The notes under the pieces were generated by a model, which saw only the letters and a program-made list of their open reading frames with translations, did not search any database and was not told where the DNA came from. DNA of 64,000 bases, taken from positions 5,423,001-5,487,000 of the forward strand of contig JANTQA010000015.1 of assembly GCA_027625915.1 (NCBI GenBank), read 5' to 3'. This DNA is from Anaeramoeba flamelloides. Lineage: Eukaryota > Metamonada > Anaeramoebidae. The position numbers were made by a program, and so were the translations under genes. Below, in pieces: positions 10,691-21,536 of this stretch (position 1 is its first letter; the number at the start of each line of letters is the position of its first letter).

Positions 10691-11527
10691 ACAATTTTCA
10701 AAAATATTCACAATTAAAAATGATTACAGATCTTATTTTCATGTTTTCTTTTTTAAACAATCCATCAATTTATTTGTTCAGACCCACTTTCAATCAGAAT
10801 AGAGATTATCACCCAAAATATTAAGTAAAAACATTATAAAAATCACTCCCTTGTTTAACTGTTCTAAAAAAGAAGTACCTTTTTTTACAAATGGGGACTT
10901 ATAGTTTTTGATCTTGGTAGGCAAAAGTTCATTAAACAAAATTAACTTTAAAAAAGTTATTAAGAATGAAAAAAGATAAAATATAAATTTTTTGGAATTG
11001 GTAAGTTTATCATCTCTTATTTATACAGTTTTTCCAATAACACCAGTAGTCATCCTTTTTTATGTTTTTAAAAATTATAGGTATTTTTTTTTGAAATAAC
11101 TTATGTTTTTTTTTTTTTTATGTTTTCGAAAATTAAAATGTATTGTTTTTGTAAATAAACGATTTCTTTTTTTCTTTAGCTATGGTTTTTGGTTTTTTAT
11201 TTCGTGTTCAATAAAAAATACAGTTCAGTATAACTATACTTTTAAATTAACTAATGTTTACAATGTATCATATTATCCAGGTGTTTTTCTATAACCTTCT
11301 AGACCAATCTCTTCATAAAAGAGATCAAATTCAACCAAATTTAAACTAACCAATACCAAAATCCACAACAACCAAATCTTTCAATTTGAATAAATACAAA
11401 AAAAAAACAATAAAAAGGATAAAAAGAGTTTCTTAAAAAACCTTTTTACTGGTATTCCAACATCGATAAAAATGAGATATATAATTTTTTCAAAGTTTTT
11501 TGAAAAATAAATGAAAAAAAAATCATT
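10691..11527. other. Gene-free stretch
   Basis: T-rich and A-rich sequence. Short open frames at 10585-10824 and 11103-11294 show no coding signature. The former lies in the fold-back arm and beyond. Confidence 0.6.
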
Positions 11528-12662
11528 TTAAGGGATCAGTCTTCTAAGACAATAAGGCAAAATTTTAAAATATGTTATTGGTGATATTCTCTAATTACAA
11601 ATTTTGTATGTCCAAAGTGTCAAAAAATTCTGATCGACTAAGAAAGCCATAAAAAAGAAATAGTTTAGTGAGATCAATTTTTTTTTCCCGTTTTTTTAAA
11701 AAAGAAAACTTTTAAATTAATCTTATTTCTCATATTATAACAATCTTTTACCTCTTTTATAACCATTTTGATCATTATTAGACAACAAAAAGTCTTTTTT
11801 ACCAGTAATTATTAATATAAAGATTTTTTTCTTTCTGGGATAAAAGTATTGGTTAACCAAAAAAATGATATATTTAACGGATTAAAAAATAATTGTATTT
11901 TTTTAAGAAGGGTAGTTATACTACTTAAAGGTTTAAAGCCATTTAAAAATTTTGCCTTGTAATTTTGTTTTTGTTTTAAGATATAATTCGATTTTTCAAA
12001 AAAAATTTTCTTCAAGATATTTGGGAATTCGTTAATTTTATCCTCAAAATTCAAAATCTATTTTTTTTTCTGCGAAAAATGAAATGAATTGTTATAATGA
12101 TTCTTGTGAATAACACCAAACAATTTGTTAAAAAAATTTTCAAAATTGGAAATATTTTTTACAATTTTTTTTCATTTTTTGAAAACCAGAAAACAACTTT
12201 TTTAAATAACGAAAGAATATAAAAAAAGTTTTTTTGTATAATAGATCTCAATTTAATTGATAAATTGTAATTAGGATTCTATCAAATATTCGTTTATTGG
12301 ATCGCCGAAACCACAATTAGTTTTATTGGCTGAGATTTGAATTGAAATATCAATCAAAGGAAAAGAATATCCAAATAAATAATTTGCTTTCGAAATCAAG
12401 ACTTTCCAATATAAAAAGAAAAATATGTTTTCCCATTTTCAAGAATTAACTTAATTGTTAAACAAAATAATTGGTTACTTTTTTTAGTTTTTTATAGGAA
12501 AAATTCAAATTTTGAATTTCAAAAAGAGACTCAAAGTAAAAAATTGTTTAAATGAGGCTAACTCATCCATTTCATAAGTCCAAAAACAAATTACAAAAAA
12601 AGTTTTCTTTTCAAGATCTTGACAAGATTTCATTTTATTTTCAAAAATGACTACTCCCTTAA
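11528..12662. mobile_element. Kolobok-like TTAA element, ~1.1 kb
   Basis: The left end TTAAGGGATCAGTCTTCTAA and the right end in reverse complement TTAAGGGAGTAGTCATTTTT form imperfect inverted ends flanked by TTAA. The left 60 bases align with the left end of the 3043-5027 copy, including a matching 'TATGTT(G/A)TTGGT' word. An 80-codon minus-strand frame (11812-12054) could be a transposase scrap but I cannot align it convincingly. The element appears inserted in the repeat that continues at 12663-13260. Confidence 0.6.
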
Positions 12663-13260
12663 TTTTCTTTTTTTCTTCAGCTCTCATCTTCAAATCATAT
12701 CTTGTAATGACTGACTTTATTTATTTGTTTCGTTTTTTTGGCTATACTGGACGAGATAAGAATCCTCAATTGAGCAATATTTCTTATTGGATCAAAAGTC
12801 AATTAGCCGATACAGTCCTGTGCCTTTTTTAGGTACATGATAAATCAACATATAAGGCACAAAATTTTGTTCACTTTAGGGCACAAATTTTTGATTTAAG
12901 GCACTTTCCCAATTTCAAGATATGATTTCACCCAATAATTACAGATTTAGTTTGAGTGTTTTCTTCAATATATATAGAATATTACATTATGAGTAATCTT
13001 GGATATTTATACAGAAAAATTGTGCTTGATTTTGACGACTTTGGTTTTGTGCCTTAATGTGATTTTTTCTGTCTTATTTCTTGATTTTTACCGTACCTTA
13101 AAAGGGCACAGGACAGTATTTTATCTGATTTAAAATTCTACAAGAACATTCTCAAAGAACTAATTTTTTAAAAACCAAATTCTTTTTCAACAATTTTCTT
13201 AATGAGAGCAAATTAAGTCTCTAAAAAGATCAATTTTCATCGGCATATGAAGATTTTTCA
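12663..13260 (-). repeat. Dispersed repeat, minus-oriented copy (paired with 18255-19720)
   Basis: Read on the minus strand, this stretch aligns with 18255-18331 joined to 19489-19720 on the plus strand. Shared words are TAGAGACTTAATTTGCTCTC, GTTGAAAAAGAATTTG, TTCTTGTAGAATTTTA, TCAGATAAAATATCGGCTAA and GAGGATTCTTATCTC. Each copy is interrupted by a different transposon: a TA-flanked MITE here (12811-13118) and a TTAA-flanked element there. The family of the outer repeat is unknown to me. Confidence 0.8.
12811..13118. mobile_element. TA-flanked MITE with CAGTCCTGTGCC ends
   Basis: The left end TACAGTCCTGTGCCTTTTTT and the right end in reverse complement TACTGTCCTGTGCCCTTTTA pair over about 28 bases. 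Inside are several AAGGCAC words, so it is distantly like family 1. The uninterrupted target survives at about 19573-19582 as GATAAAATATCGGC with one TA, showing a two-base TA duplication. At 308 bases it cannot encode a transposase. Confidence 0.9.
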
Positions 13261-13524
13261 ATTTTGAAATGGAGATTGTCTCCTATACTTTTAAAATTTA
13301 GAGTAATCAGTAATAGTTTATACAGATTTTAATATATTTTTAACAAATTTAAAACAGATAAATGTTAGTTCTGTTATACATTAATCAAAAATATACCTCA
13401 TATGTTATAGGAATACCCGAAGTATAAGGGGGGCGAGACTAGAGTGATTAAAAGACTTTTTCGGACGAGAATACCACAAATTCCCGAAAACTAAAAATAA
13501 GACAATAATTGAAAACAATTAAAA

Positions 13525-14062
13525 ATGAAAAAGAAAATAAACTAAAATTCAAAATTTTCCACACAGCTAAAACGTTCCAAACAATCACAATAATACAATT
13601 TCATTGAAATTGGTGATAATTTTGATTTTTGTAAAATATGAAAATCATTTTTTCATCTTTTAGTTTTTGTTTTCATTTCATTCTTTGAATTACGTAATTT
13701 GTTTCGTTGGATCAAAATTTTTCTACAGGGTTTATATTATGTTAAAGTTGAGTTGTTCCAAATAGAAGAACTCAAATAAAATTAGTTGGTAGTATCTAAC
13801 CTTTGATCGATCAATATTCCTAATAGAATTTAAACAAATTTTCTAATGTATTTTTTTGTTTTGCTCTCTCCAAAATTTTTAACACACCCATGATTTATTT
13901 GTATTGATAATTATTTATTTTTTGTTTTGTGAGTATTGTAATTTATAAAAAGGTGTTAACATTTCAATTAGTGAATGGTTCTAATTTGGTAAATCTTCGA
14001 GAAGTGGTTATTAAAGTTTTTTTTTTCACAAATCGAATTTTGGTGTGTTAAAAATTTTGAAT
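13525..14062 (+). repeat. Dispersed repeat, copy 1 (paired with 63482-64000)
   Basis: More than 500 bases align with 63482-64000 at close to 90 percent identity by eye; shared words include CAGCTAAAACGTTCCAAACA and ACCTTTGATCGATCAATATT. More diverged minus-strand relatives lie near 36640-36960 and 39215-39440. Inside, the 18-base word CAAAATTTTTAACACACC near 13872 recurs inverted near 14043-14060, so a smaller inverted-end unit of about 190 bases is nested at the right. No coding frame is conserved between the copies. Confidence 0.85.
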
Positions 14063-14530
14063 TGGGGTTTAGTAAAAATAATAAACCAAAAAACAAAAGA
14101 GAAAAACACTTATGCTCTACTAGCTAACATTAATTACAAATACATATTCAAACCTACGACTAAGTTCTAAAATAATTGCTTGTATACAAGGGCAATAGGT
14201 TATGATTCAATCGCGGCTATAAACGATTAAAAAAAAAAAAAAAAGATCTTTTAATTTTCATTGGCTATAAGAAGATGTTTTAATTTTTCAATCAATTAGA
14301 GAATAAAAAATAAATCTTGGAAACTTTGAAAAAAAATTTCTTTTATGACTTAAGAGAAGGACAATATTATTGACAAGACAGACTTTCCTGTTAAAAACAA
14401 AAAGGTTCTTGAAAACTTTTCATTTCATCAACAATAAAAAACAAAAAACAATATCAAAAAAGTTGGAAAGCAGCACTTAAAAACACATTTTTCAAAAAAC
14501 CAACAGTAAAAGTTGAAAAAAAAATAGTTC
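14063..14530. other. Gene-free stretch
   Basis: A+T-rich. About 14240-14310 resembles the end of the repeat at 13220-13280 (AAAAAGATC... then a TTTTCATTGGCTATAAGAAG-like word). Nothing else supported. Confidence 0.5.
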
Positions 14531-15537
14531 TTAAAGTCAACACGGGTTATTGAACAAACTGTAAAATTTAGTCAACTTGGTTTTTCATTTTATTCAATTT
14601 TTAATCCGCTTAGGATTAGTAACGCATATTTTTTTTTTTTCATTTTCACGTTCCTTAGCAATCAATTGTTCGAGTTCACATGAATCAAAATTTCTTGTTC
14701 GTTTTTTTATTGAAAAAAAATGACATAAAATGAATCGACCTAGATTAAAAATTTATGGTTTTATTTTTCCTCTATTTGGAATTAATTTGGGTTATTTATA
14801 AAGAGAAGAATGGCTGTGTGAGTTTCTTCTCTTTAAAGTTCTGATCATTAAAGTATGGAAAGTTTTTTTTTTACCTCAAAATGTTCTACTGCAATTTTCA
14901 ATTTTTAGTGTTGCTTTATTAGGTAATATATCCTCTTATCTTTGAACTATTTCAAAACTAAACCAATATTTAAAGAGGTGTGTTGTTATAGCTGTTGTTG
15001 GGTGTGAGTTTTGGAGATCATTTATATTGTCTATTTGAAAATTTCGTTTCTTTTGATTTTTTTATTTGTCAAAAATTACTTTTGATTTTTAAAAAGTTTT
15101 TAATTTCACAAATAAATTAAAAAATTGAATTTTAGTCATATAAAATACTCAAAACGAATTCTACCCAGATGAAATTGAATTAGTATATAAAAAGAATTCT
15201 TTCAGAGATCTAATAATACGTATTATTCAATATTTTTTGAGATTGTAGAATGATATTATTTTTACAATAAAACCCCTTTATTTAATATTTTGAAGAGCTG
15301 ATAGATCTTGCATTTTTCTTCTTATAATTCGAGTAGTATTTGGGATAACAAAATCAAATATAGAATTATATCAAAATTGGTTCATTATTAAAGAATTGAC
15401 AAAAAAAATCGAGGTCGATTCATTGATTTTTTGATTCAAATTGGAGAATATTTTAAAGATCCTGACTTTTACATTTTAAATGAGATTGTAATAAATGGTA
15501 TTGAGACAAATTGGTAAATAGCAAACGTATTCGTTAA
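14531..15537. mobile_element. Shortened TTAA element of the 18332 family, interrupted
   Basis: The right part (15422-15537) aligns closely with 19395-19488, sharing TCAAATTGGAGAATATTTT, TTGAGACAAATTG and the terminal '(C)AACGTA.TC.TTAA' word. The part at 14630-14731 aligns with 19290-19377. The left end at 14531 (TTAAAGTCAACACGGGTTAT) is a diverged match to TTAAGGACTACGTTTGGTAT. Minus the insertion at 14732-15421 only about 320 bases remain, so it is an internally deleted copy. The left boundary is the less certain one. Confidence 0.6.
14732..15421. mobile_element. Inserted element of ~690 bases with GAATCGACC ends
   Basis: It interrupts the word ATAAAATGATTTTTTGATCC seen intact near 19367-19390. 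It is bounded by inverted ends GAATCGACCTAGATT and, in reverse complement, GAATCGACCTCGATT. The exact duplicated target is ambiguous (a short AT/ATT). A small hairpin (AAAGAGAAGAA / TTCTTCTCTTT) lies near 14801-14835. No open frame of coding quality. Confidence 0.75.
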
Positions 15538-15888
15538 AATACTCGTATTTAAAAAAAAAAAAAAATGAAGAATAAAACGCATGACAAAGATAGAGAAAAA
15601 AAAAAAATGAATTGTAATGGATTTTATTAATTATTTTTCTAATTAACCTCTTTTAAAAAGAAATTTTACATAACAAAAATTAAAATCATAACGGAAACAA
15701 CTGTAAGAGTAAATCTATAAAGATGACAAATACTAATTTCCAAAGAAATAAATAAATTAAGGCGATAAACCGCTTAAAAACCCTGTGTCGTGAAATAAAT
15801 TCACAATTAAATTTGACTTTAATCGGACAAAAAGAATTAGTTATTCCAAATATTATTGATGTTATCCAATAATACTCTAAAGGATGGA

Positions 15889-15965
15889 TAAGCGGATTAG
15901 CTAAAAAGTGGGTAGGTGGATAAGTGGATAAGTGGGTTTGTGATTTAGTAGGTTGGTGGGTGTGG
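15889..15965. repeat. G-rich imperfect tandem block downstream of the APA gene
   Basis: An island of GTGG/GGATAAG words (GTGGGTAGGTGGATAAGTGG and variants) abuts the stop codon of the adenylyltransferase gene. It is the most G-rich patch for kilobases. On the sense strand of that gene it would be a CCAC/CTTATCCAC-rich 3' region. Many GG pairs could allow a two-tier quadruplex; function unknown. Confidence 0.75.
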
Positions 15966-16859
15966 TTATAAATTTTTTGAAAGACCAAGATCAATTAGAG
16001 TATTCAAGGGCCCATATTCCTTGATTATTTTGGCTTGCTCGAGCGATCTGAGGAAATATGACCCAACGTAGCCTATGGAGTTTATTCCAAGCCCATTTTC
16101 GAGAAAGCTATTTGAGCGAGGCACGATCATCATCCAATTTTGTGTGCAGAGCCAGTTGTATGACTGGTCGCTTAGGGTTTGCTCTTCATCAAATTGGTAA
16201 CGGATTTTCAAATGATCTAACAGAGAGTGGTAAGCTAAAAGGAGCTTTTCTGGTGTGTTTGTGTTTCGATCCAGCTTGCAAACAGCATTCTTATATGCGA
16301 CTGGCAGCTCGAAGATTTGCCTTTCTTTATACTTCATCCCAGCTTTGTTGATCAAGCCCTCAATTGGGAGGTTGTACTTGTCGAGCAAGGGCAATGGCAG
16401 AAACTGCACATGCTTATGGGGCTGGCTCATTCCAGACTCCCGCCCGTGGTTGAAAAAGGCCAGCCCGTCGTTCACCTTCAAAATCCGGAGCGCGGGTTTG
16501 AAAATGGCCAAGTCCAGTGGCGTGTTTTGATGAACAAATTTATTCGTTACAAGCACCAGATGCTTGGGCACAAGGTAAAATTTGTTGAACAATAACGAAA
16601 AGTCCTCGTCTATTTTGGTAATAAATAAGGGATCCTTGCTTGGGTACTGGAACGGATCACGCTTTTTGGCCTTGCTTGTGTTTGTTACCAATTTGACCGG
16701 CTCACTTAAAGACTTGATCTTGATCGGCGTGGGCTTCCAGATCAGAAATTCCATTTTCTTGGTCTTGATTATGTTGAAAATCGTTGGCGTTTGTGACAAA
16801 AACTCAAAGCACTTGCTATATTTTTTATTGATAAGTTTTGTCAAGGTAGTGGTATTCAT
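15966..16859 (-). CDS. Ap4A phosphorylase / ATP adenylyltransferase
   Basis: 297 residues from the chosen ATG at 16859; an in-frame ATG 14 codons upstream (16901) would add an A/T-driven extension that I reject. It belongs to the HIT superfamily branch that contains yeast Apa1/Apa2, which cleaves diadenosine tetraphosphate with phosphate to give ADP and ATP. Residues about 75-160 hold the catalytic half: 'LVPKHLVLVTNKFVHQNTPL', then 'AFFNHGRESGMSQPHKHVQF' with the histidine triad-like H148-x-H150-x-Q152. Residues about 215-290 match the C-terminal ATP_transf domain ('WMMIVPRS', 'GINSIGYVGSYF'). Length fits the family (yeast proteins are a little over 320). Single exon, probably cytosolic. No adjacent gene is functionally linked. 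Confidence 0.95.
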   Translation of the reverse strand: MNTTTLTKLINKKYSKCFEFLSQTPTIFNIIKTKKMEFLIWKPTPIKIKSLSEPVKLVTNTSKAKKRDPFQYPSKDPLFITKIDEDFSLLFNKFYLVPKHLVLVTNKFVHQNTPLDLAIFKPALRILKVNDGLAFFNHGRESGMSQPHKHVQFLPLPLLDKYNLPIEGLINKAGMKYKERQIFELPVAYKNAVCKLDRNTNTPEKLLLAYHSLLDHLKIRYQFDEEQTLSDQSYNWLCTQNWMMIVPRSNSFLENGLGINSIGYVGSYFLRSLEQAKIIKEYGPLNTLIDLGLSKNL

Positions 16860-18254
16860 TTTAATTATATTTCTAATTTTGTTTGTAAAAAAAAATTGCA
16901 AAAAGCAAAATATTAGTTTGAAGACAGATGTGATTAATTTTTAATTTTTTTTTTTTGTTTGGACAAAAAAATGAAAATCAAACCCAAACACAATTCCACT
17001 TTTTGTTTTCGAACAAAACACCCACGTGGTTTGCTGTTAGGACTGGGTTTGATACAAATTAAATTCAAATAGAGATTTTAGTAAATATTTGAATTTTACT
17101 TTATCTAACTTTTCTTCTCATCGTTGCCTTCTCTTATGTTTTTGCTGTTGATCTTTTCGTGAATAGTTTAACTTTTCTAAATTTTTTTATAAAATAAACA
17201 AAAAGCATTTTTGAGTATTTGTTGCAAATTTAAGGGGAAGTTGTCTGTAGAGCACACAATTATATTTGATCACAAACTTTGTAATTTTTAACAGAGAGAT
17301 TTTTCAATAAACAGTTGATTTTAAAATTTTTTATTAAAAATAAATTATGGAAATATTTAACGAAAATTCGAAAAATGGCTTTGGAAATTACAAAAAATAT
17401 TCGTGTAAAAACACAAATAAAGTGGTTTTATCTTCACATTTCACGAGATACAAACTTATTTCATCTACTATGTACAACACGACATCGAATTATTGTATTA
17501 ATACTGTGATTAAAATAGTAACTGGGTTAAATTTTCCTTCCTTTATTTTTGTTTTGTGAAATTCGAAATTTGGGGTTAAAGATTGAAAGTGTGAACTTTC
17601 TATTTTGTTTGAGAACAATTTTATTTTCATATTATTGGAGACAAATAACCTTGAATTAAACCTCAGATTTTCGAATAAAAAAAATCTATTTAATATTTGT
17701 GGTTTTTAATGGTGAAAAATTTTTTAATTCTTTAATTTTTTAAACAGAAAACTTTGTTGAATTTTGGGATTATTGTTTAGCAACATAAACATTAAAAAAA
17801 GAACAACCAAATAAATCGAGATCATAAATTTCAACTTCTTTGTGATCAATCAATTGTATTTGAAAAAAGAAGAGAAAAAAAGGGAAATGTTGAGAAAATT
17901 GTAAGACACAGATTATTCTACCAATACCCATAAGTTGTATATTTATACCCTTTAAATCTCAAACCCAAATTGATCTAAAAAATTAACTTTTTGATGTTTT
18001 AAGGGTCTAGAGTTTGTTCAATAAGCCTTACTGACTTTTATAAATATTTTTTTTCATACTTTTTAGTTTGATTTTTCAAAATTGTGTTTTTCAACATTTT
18101 TCAGTTGTTTTCAATTTTAATCTGTACTTGAAATGAAAAGTTTTGAAGTGTGTGTTTATTTTTAAAACGGAAGTTTATTTTGATTATCATCCTGTCATTC
18201 TCTGAATCATACAAGAAATTTTTCTTCAAAGTTTTCCAAAATATTTTTTCTTCT
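16860..18254. other. Gene-free stretch upstream of the APA gene
   Basis: Contains the promoter side of the APA gene. A CACGTG palindrome occurs at about 17022-17027, but one or two are expected by chance in this window. A 64-codon and a 70-codon frame near 17315-17559 overlap each other in different phases and are unsupported. A TTTTAAGGGTCTAGAG word near 17997 vaguely resembles the Kolobok-like end. Confidence 0.5.
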
Positions 18255-19720
18255 AATTGAATGAAAAATTTAAAGATCTTGATATAGTTAAATAAAACTG
18301 ATCTTTTTAGAGATTTAATTTGCTCTCATTATTAAGGACTACGTTTGGTATTGAAATTTGATGCACCATGTGATAAAAGATGATTCCGTCGGTTAGTAAC
18401 TCTGGCAATTATTGATTCAATGAGATGTAAGTCGAAAAAAAAGACATTTTTTAACTCGAGTTGTCTCTCAGCGTATCTCTAAATAACAAAGAAGGTTGCG
18501 AAAAAACAGCTTTTGGAGAAAATAACTTTTTAGGTTTAAGTGGCAAACCTAGAGACGATGATTAGCTGCTTCTTTGATTTATTTGTGATCTGTGAGAGAA
18601 GATGAGAAGGTTTGCCACTTAAACCTAAAAGTTCAAAATGGAGAAAATTTTGATGAATAATTGTTGAAAGGTTCTTTTTTATTTCCAAACAAAGAACAAA
18701 TTGGTTAATAGGTACGATAATGTGTTTGGTATTGTATCAAATCCACCAAAATCCTCATTTCTAAAAATCGAAAAGATCATTTTTTCTCAACTGAAACAAT
18801 ATTTTTTTTTTTATAAATAAAACTAACTAATTTTTGCAAATTTAATTTTCAAAAGATCCTTTCAATGTAAAGAACCACCATTTCTTTCCCACAACACACC
18901 ACGCCAATTTTCCTCGATACACCAATTGGGATTTGAGAGAAACGATCCAAACGAAGAAAACTTTGACAAAGAAATATAAAAAAAAACAATATTTTGTCTT
19001 TAACATGGATCATGTTGTTCCAAAAACAATTCGAGGAGACAATCTCCTCTTATTCATGGTGGGAGATTTGTTCAAGGAAAAACAACAAGAACCAAACAAA
19101 AAACAAGAGAAACACTCAACCCCCTTTTTATGGATTAATCTAGTTTACGAATTACTAGAACAAAACAAGGAACCCAACATTCAAAAATCTTAGAGAATTG
19201 TGATCTTCGAAAGTTAGAGTTGTTTTTTTTAATGTTTGGACTGATCTTCGTTTTTTATAATGATAAAAAATCGTGATTATTTTTCTTTTTCATTTTTACC
19301 ATCCTTAACAAGCGTGTTCGAGTTTACGTATCTCAAAATTTCTTTTTCATTTTTCATAAAAAAAATGACATAAAATGATTTTTTGATCCAAATTGGAGAA
19401 TATTTTCAAGATCATTACTCTGTGTTTTAAATGAGATTGGGTCAAAAGGTGTTGAGACAAATTGATCAATTGCCAACGTAGTTCTTAAAATTGTTGAAAA
19501 AGAATTTGATTTTTAAATAATTTGGTCCATTGATCATGTTCTTGTAGAATTTTATATCAGATAAAATATCGGCTAATTAACTTTTGTTTCAATATGAAAT
19601 ATTGTTTCATTGAGGATTCTTATCTCATCTAATAGTGAAAAAAAAAAGAGCCAAATAAATAAATAAAGTTACTCAATGACAAGATATGATTTGAAGATAA
19701 TTGATTTAAGGAAAAAATGA
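18255..19720 (+). repeat. Dispersed repeat, plus-oriented copy, split by a TTAA element
   Basis: The two outer parts (18255-18331 and 19489-19720) together match the minus strand of 12663-13260. The join in the other copy reads CTCTCATTAAGAAAATTG, where this copy has CTCTCATTA, then the 1.16 kb element, then AATTG. This copy keeps the site at about 19573-19582 free of the MITE found in the other copy. The outer repeat itself shows no gene. Confidence 0.8.
18332..19488. mobile_element. TTAA-flanked non-autonomous element, ~1.16 kb, copy 1
   Basis: The left end is TTAAGGACTACGTTTGGTAT; the right end in reverse complement is TTAAGAACTACGTTGGCAAT. TTAA is present on both sides, and the unoccupied counterpart is seen near 13190. 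An internal hairpin has arms TTAGGTTTAAGTGGCAAACC at about 18529-18550 and its inverse at 18610-18631. The copy at 39895-41083 keeps the same order (ends, hairpin, TCAAAATGGAGAAAATTT, right part) at lower identity. An 86-codon frame at 18933-19193 is not conserved in that copy. A perfect 7-base hairpin (GAGGAGA/TCTCCTC) lies near 19034. Confidence 0.8.
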
Positions 19721-21180
19721 AATTAAATTTTTGGTTTACTTTTGTTATTCAACAAATAATTCGTGCAGAAAAGTTTAAATCCCATTTTATGAACATTTTG
19801 GGATACTAGTAAAATCGTTTTCAAGAAATTCTTTTTATCCTTTTTTTTGTTTTTTTTTTGTATTTATTCAGAGAGTAAGATTTGTTTGTTGTTGATTTTG
19901 TATTGTTTTTTGATAAATTTGTTTTGAATTTGATCTCTTATATCAGGAAATTGGTATTGAAGGTGTAGAAAAACACTTGGATAAAATGATCTATTGTACA
20001 AATTCCTTAATTATAAGTATAGTTAAACTAAACTTTATTTTTCGTAAAACACAAAATAAAAATACCCAAAACATCAGTTAAAGAAAAAATACAAGTATTA
20101 AAAAAAAAAACAATACAAAAAATTTTTAAAAAAACAAAAAAAAAACCCAGGCAGGTTTATTTAGCAAACTGTAGTAATTTACCATGTGTTTAACCCACAC
20201 AAAAGGGATGATCTGAGATCAAAAATGGTATTGTAAAATAGCCCTTCTTTTGGTTGACAAAACCCAAATAACAAATAAACAATTTTATTGGAGGATCTCA
20301 TTGGAAAAATAATTCAATAAAAAAAAAAAGTTTAAAAAGAGTTCTCAATTCTAAAAAATGTAAATTTATACAAAAAAAATTCCTCTCTTCTCTCTTGATG
20401 TATATTTCCAAATTTTTAAATTTCTTTAATTGAAAACAAATTGCTTTCTTGAAGTAGATAATCAATTTAATTCGACTTAATCTGATTTGTGATTTTTTTG
20501 TAACCCCTCTAAATCGGACCAAGTACCAAATATGTAATATTATTGAAAAAATAAGAACTCATTTGAAGAATAAAAAAAAAAGAAAAAAAAAATCACTGAG
20601 ATCTTGAAAAGTGCCAAAGAGCAACACTTCAAAATTAACATAGTTGTTTTCAGAATTGTCTATTCTAACCATTCTATTTGGAAAATGAGTGTCACCCTTT
20701 GGCACCTTTTTCTCAAAATGTCCTCGTTTTTGGTTGTTGATTTTTGGAGATCGATAGTACATCATAGGTTGGTTAGTTTTTGATTAGTATTCGGCACTCA
20801 TAAATTTTACTAAAAAGTTTTTTTCCATTTCATGAAAAAAAATTTCACAGTAATGACTCGACCCTTATTTACATTTTAATTTAAAAGTTAATTTGTATAA
20901 AAATTTTCAATATTTTCGAATTTTTATTGTCATTATTATTAACTCAATTTTTTAAGTAATCATTTTCATGAACAATAAGGTACTAATTTTGAACAGATAT
21001 TATATTATCGTGAAAATAACCATTTAAAGTTTTTGTTCCATGGATTGATGTTTTTAAAATATAAAAAATTGAACAAAAGTAATGAATATTTAAAATATCT
21101 ACATTTGAAGACAAGTACAATTTTATGTTTTTAAAGATGTGAAATTGCATATTTTCATTTGAACATTTCACAAGAATAAA
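19721..21180. other. Gene-free stretch
   Basis: A+T-rich with poly-A runs near 20100. The 74- and 68-codon minus-strand frames at 20298-20522 and 20559-20765 have no recognisable domain. The second is richer in mixed codons ('KVPKGDTHFPNRMVRIDNSENN') and could be a decayed fragment, but I cannot support a gene. Confidence 0.5.
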
Positions 21181-21536
21181 TATGGAATGAAGTAAAAAAT
21201 AGAGTTTTTACAAATTTGGGGATAAATCAAGAGTTTCGCGCAATATCCACAACTTTATAATAGTAAAAGAAACCACAGTTTTAATTTTTTTGAGATTGAA
21301 TGGATTTCCAATCTAAAATCGTTTTGTGAATACCAATATTTTGTTTGAAAAATGATTTTTTTTTAAAATTGAATTGAAAGATTGATATTTAAAAATTATT
21401 TTTTTAATAATAATAATTATTAGTCTATTAAGATGATAATTTATGATATTTACTATAACCAAATCGTGGGTATTGCACCGAACTCTTGATTTATCTCCAA
21501 AATTGTAAAAACTCTATTTTTCACAACATTATTATA
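21181..21536. mobile_element. TA-flanked MITE with long inverted ends (~75 bases)
   Basis: The left arm has AAATAGAGTTTTTACAAATT and GGATAAATCAAGAGTTTCGC (21197-21242); the right arm in reverse complement has the same words with few changes. TA flanks both ends. About 350 bases in all, with an A/T-rich centre. I found no second full copy in the window. Confidence 0.8.

Noticed and set aside
17022-17027. CACGTG near the APA gene and another near 41360 upstream of NuoE
   Set aside because: A six-base palindrome of this composition is expected about twice in a window this size, so two hits near genes are not evidence of shared regulation.
18933-19193. 86-codon frame with fairly mixed codons inside the TTAA element
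   Set aside because: The sister element at 39895-41083 does not keep the frame, so it is probably fortuitous.
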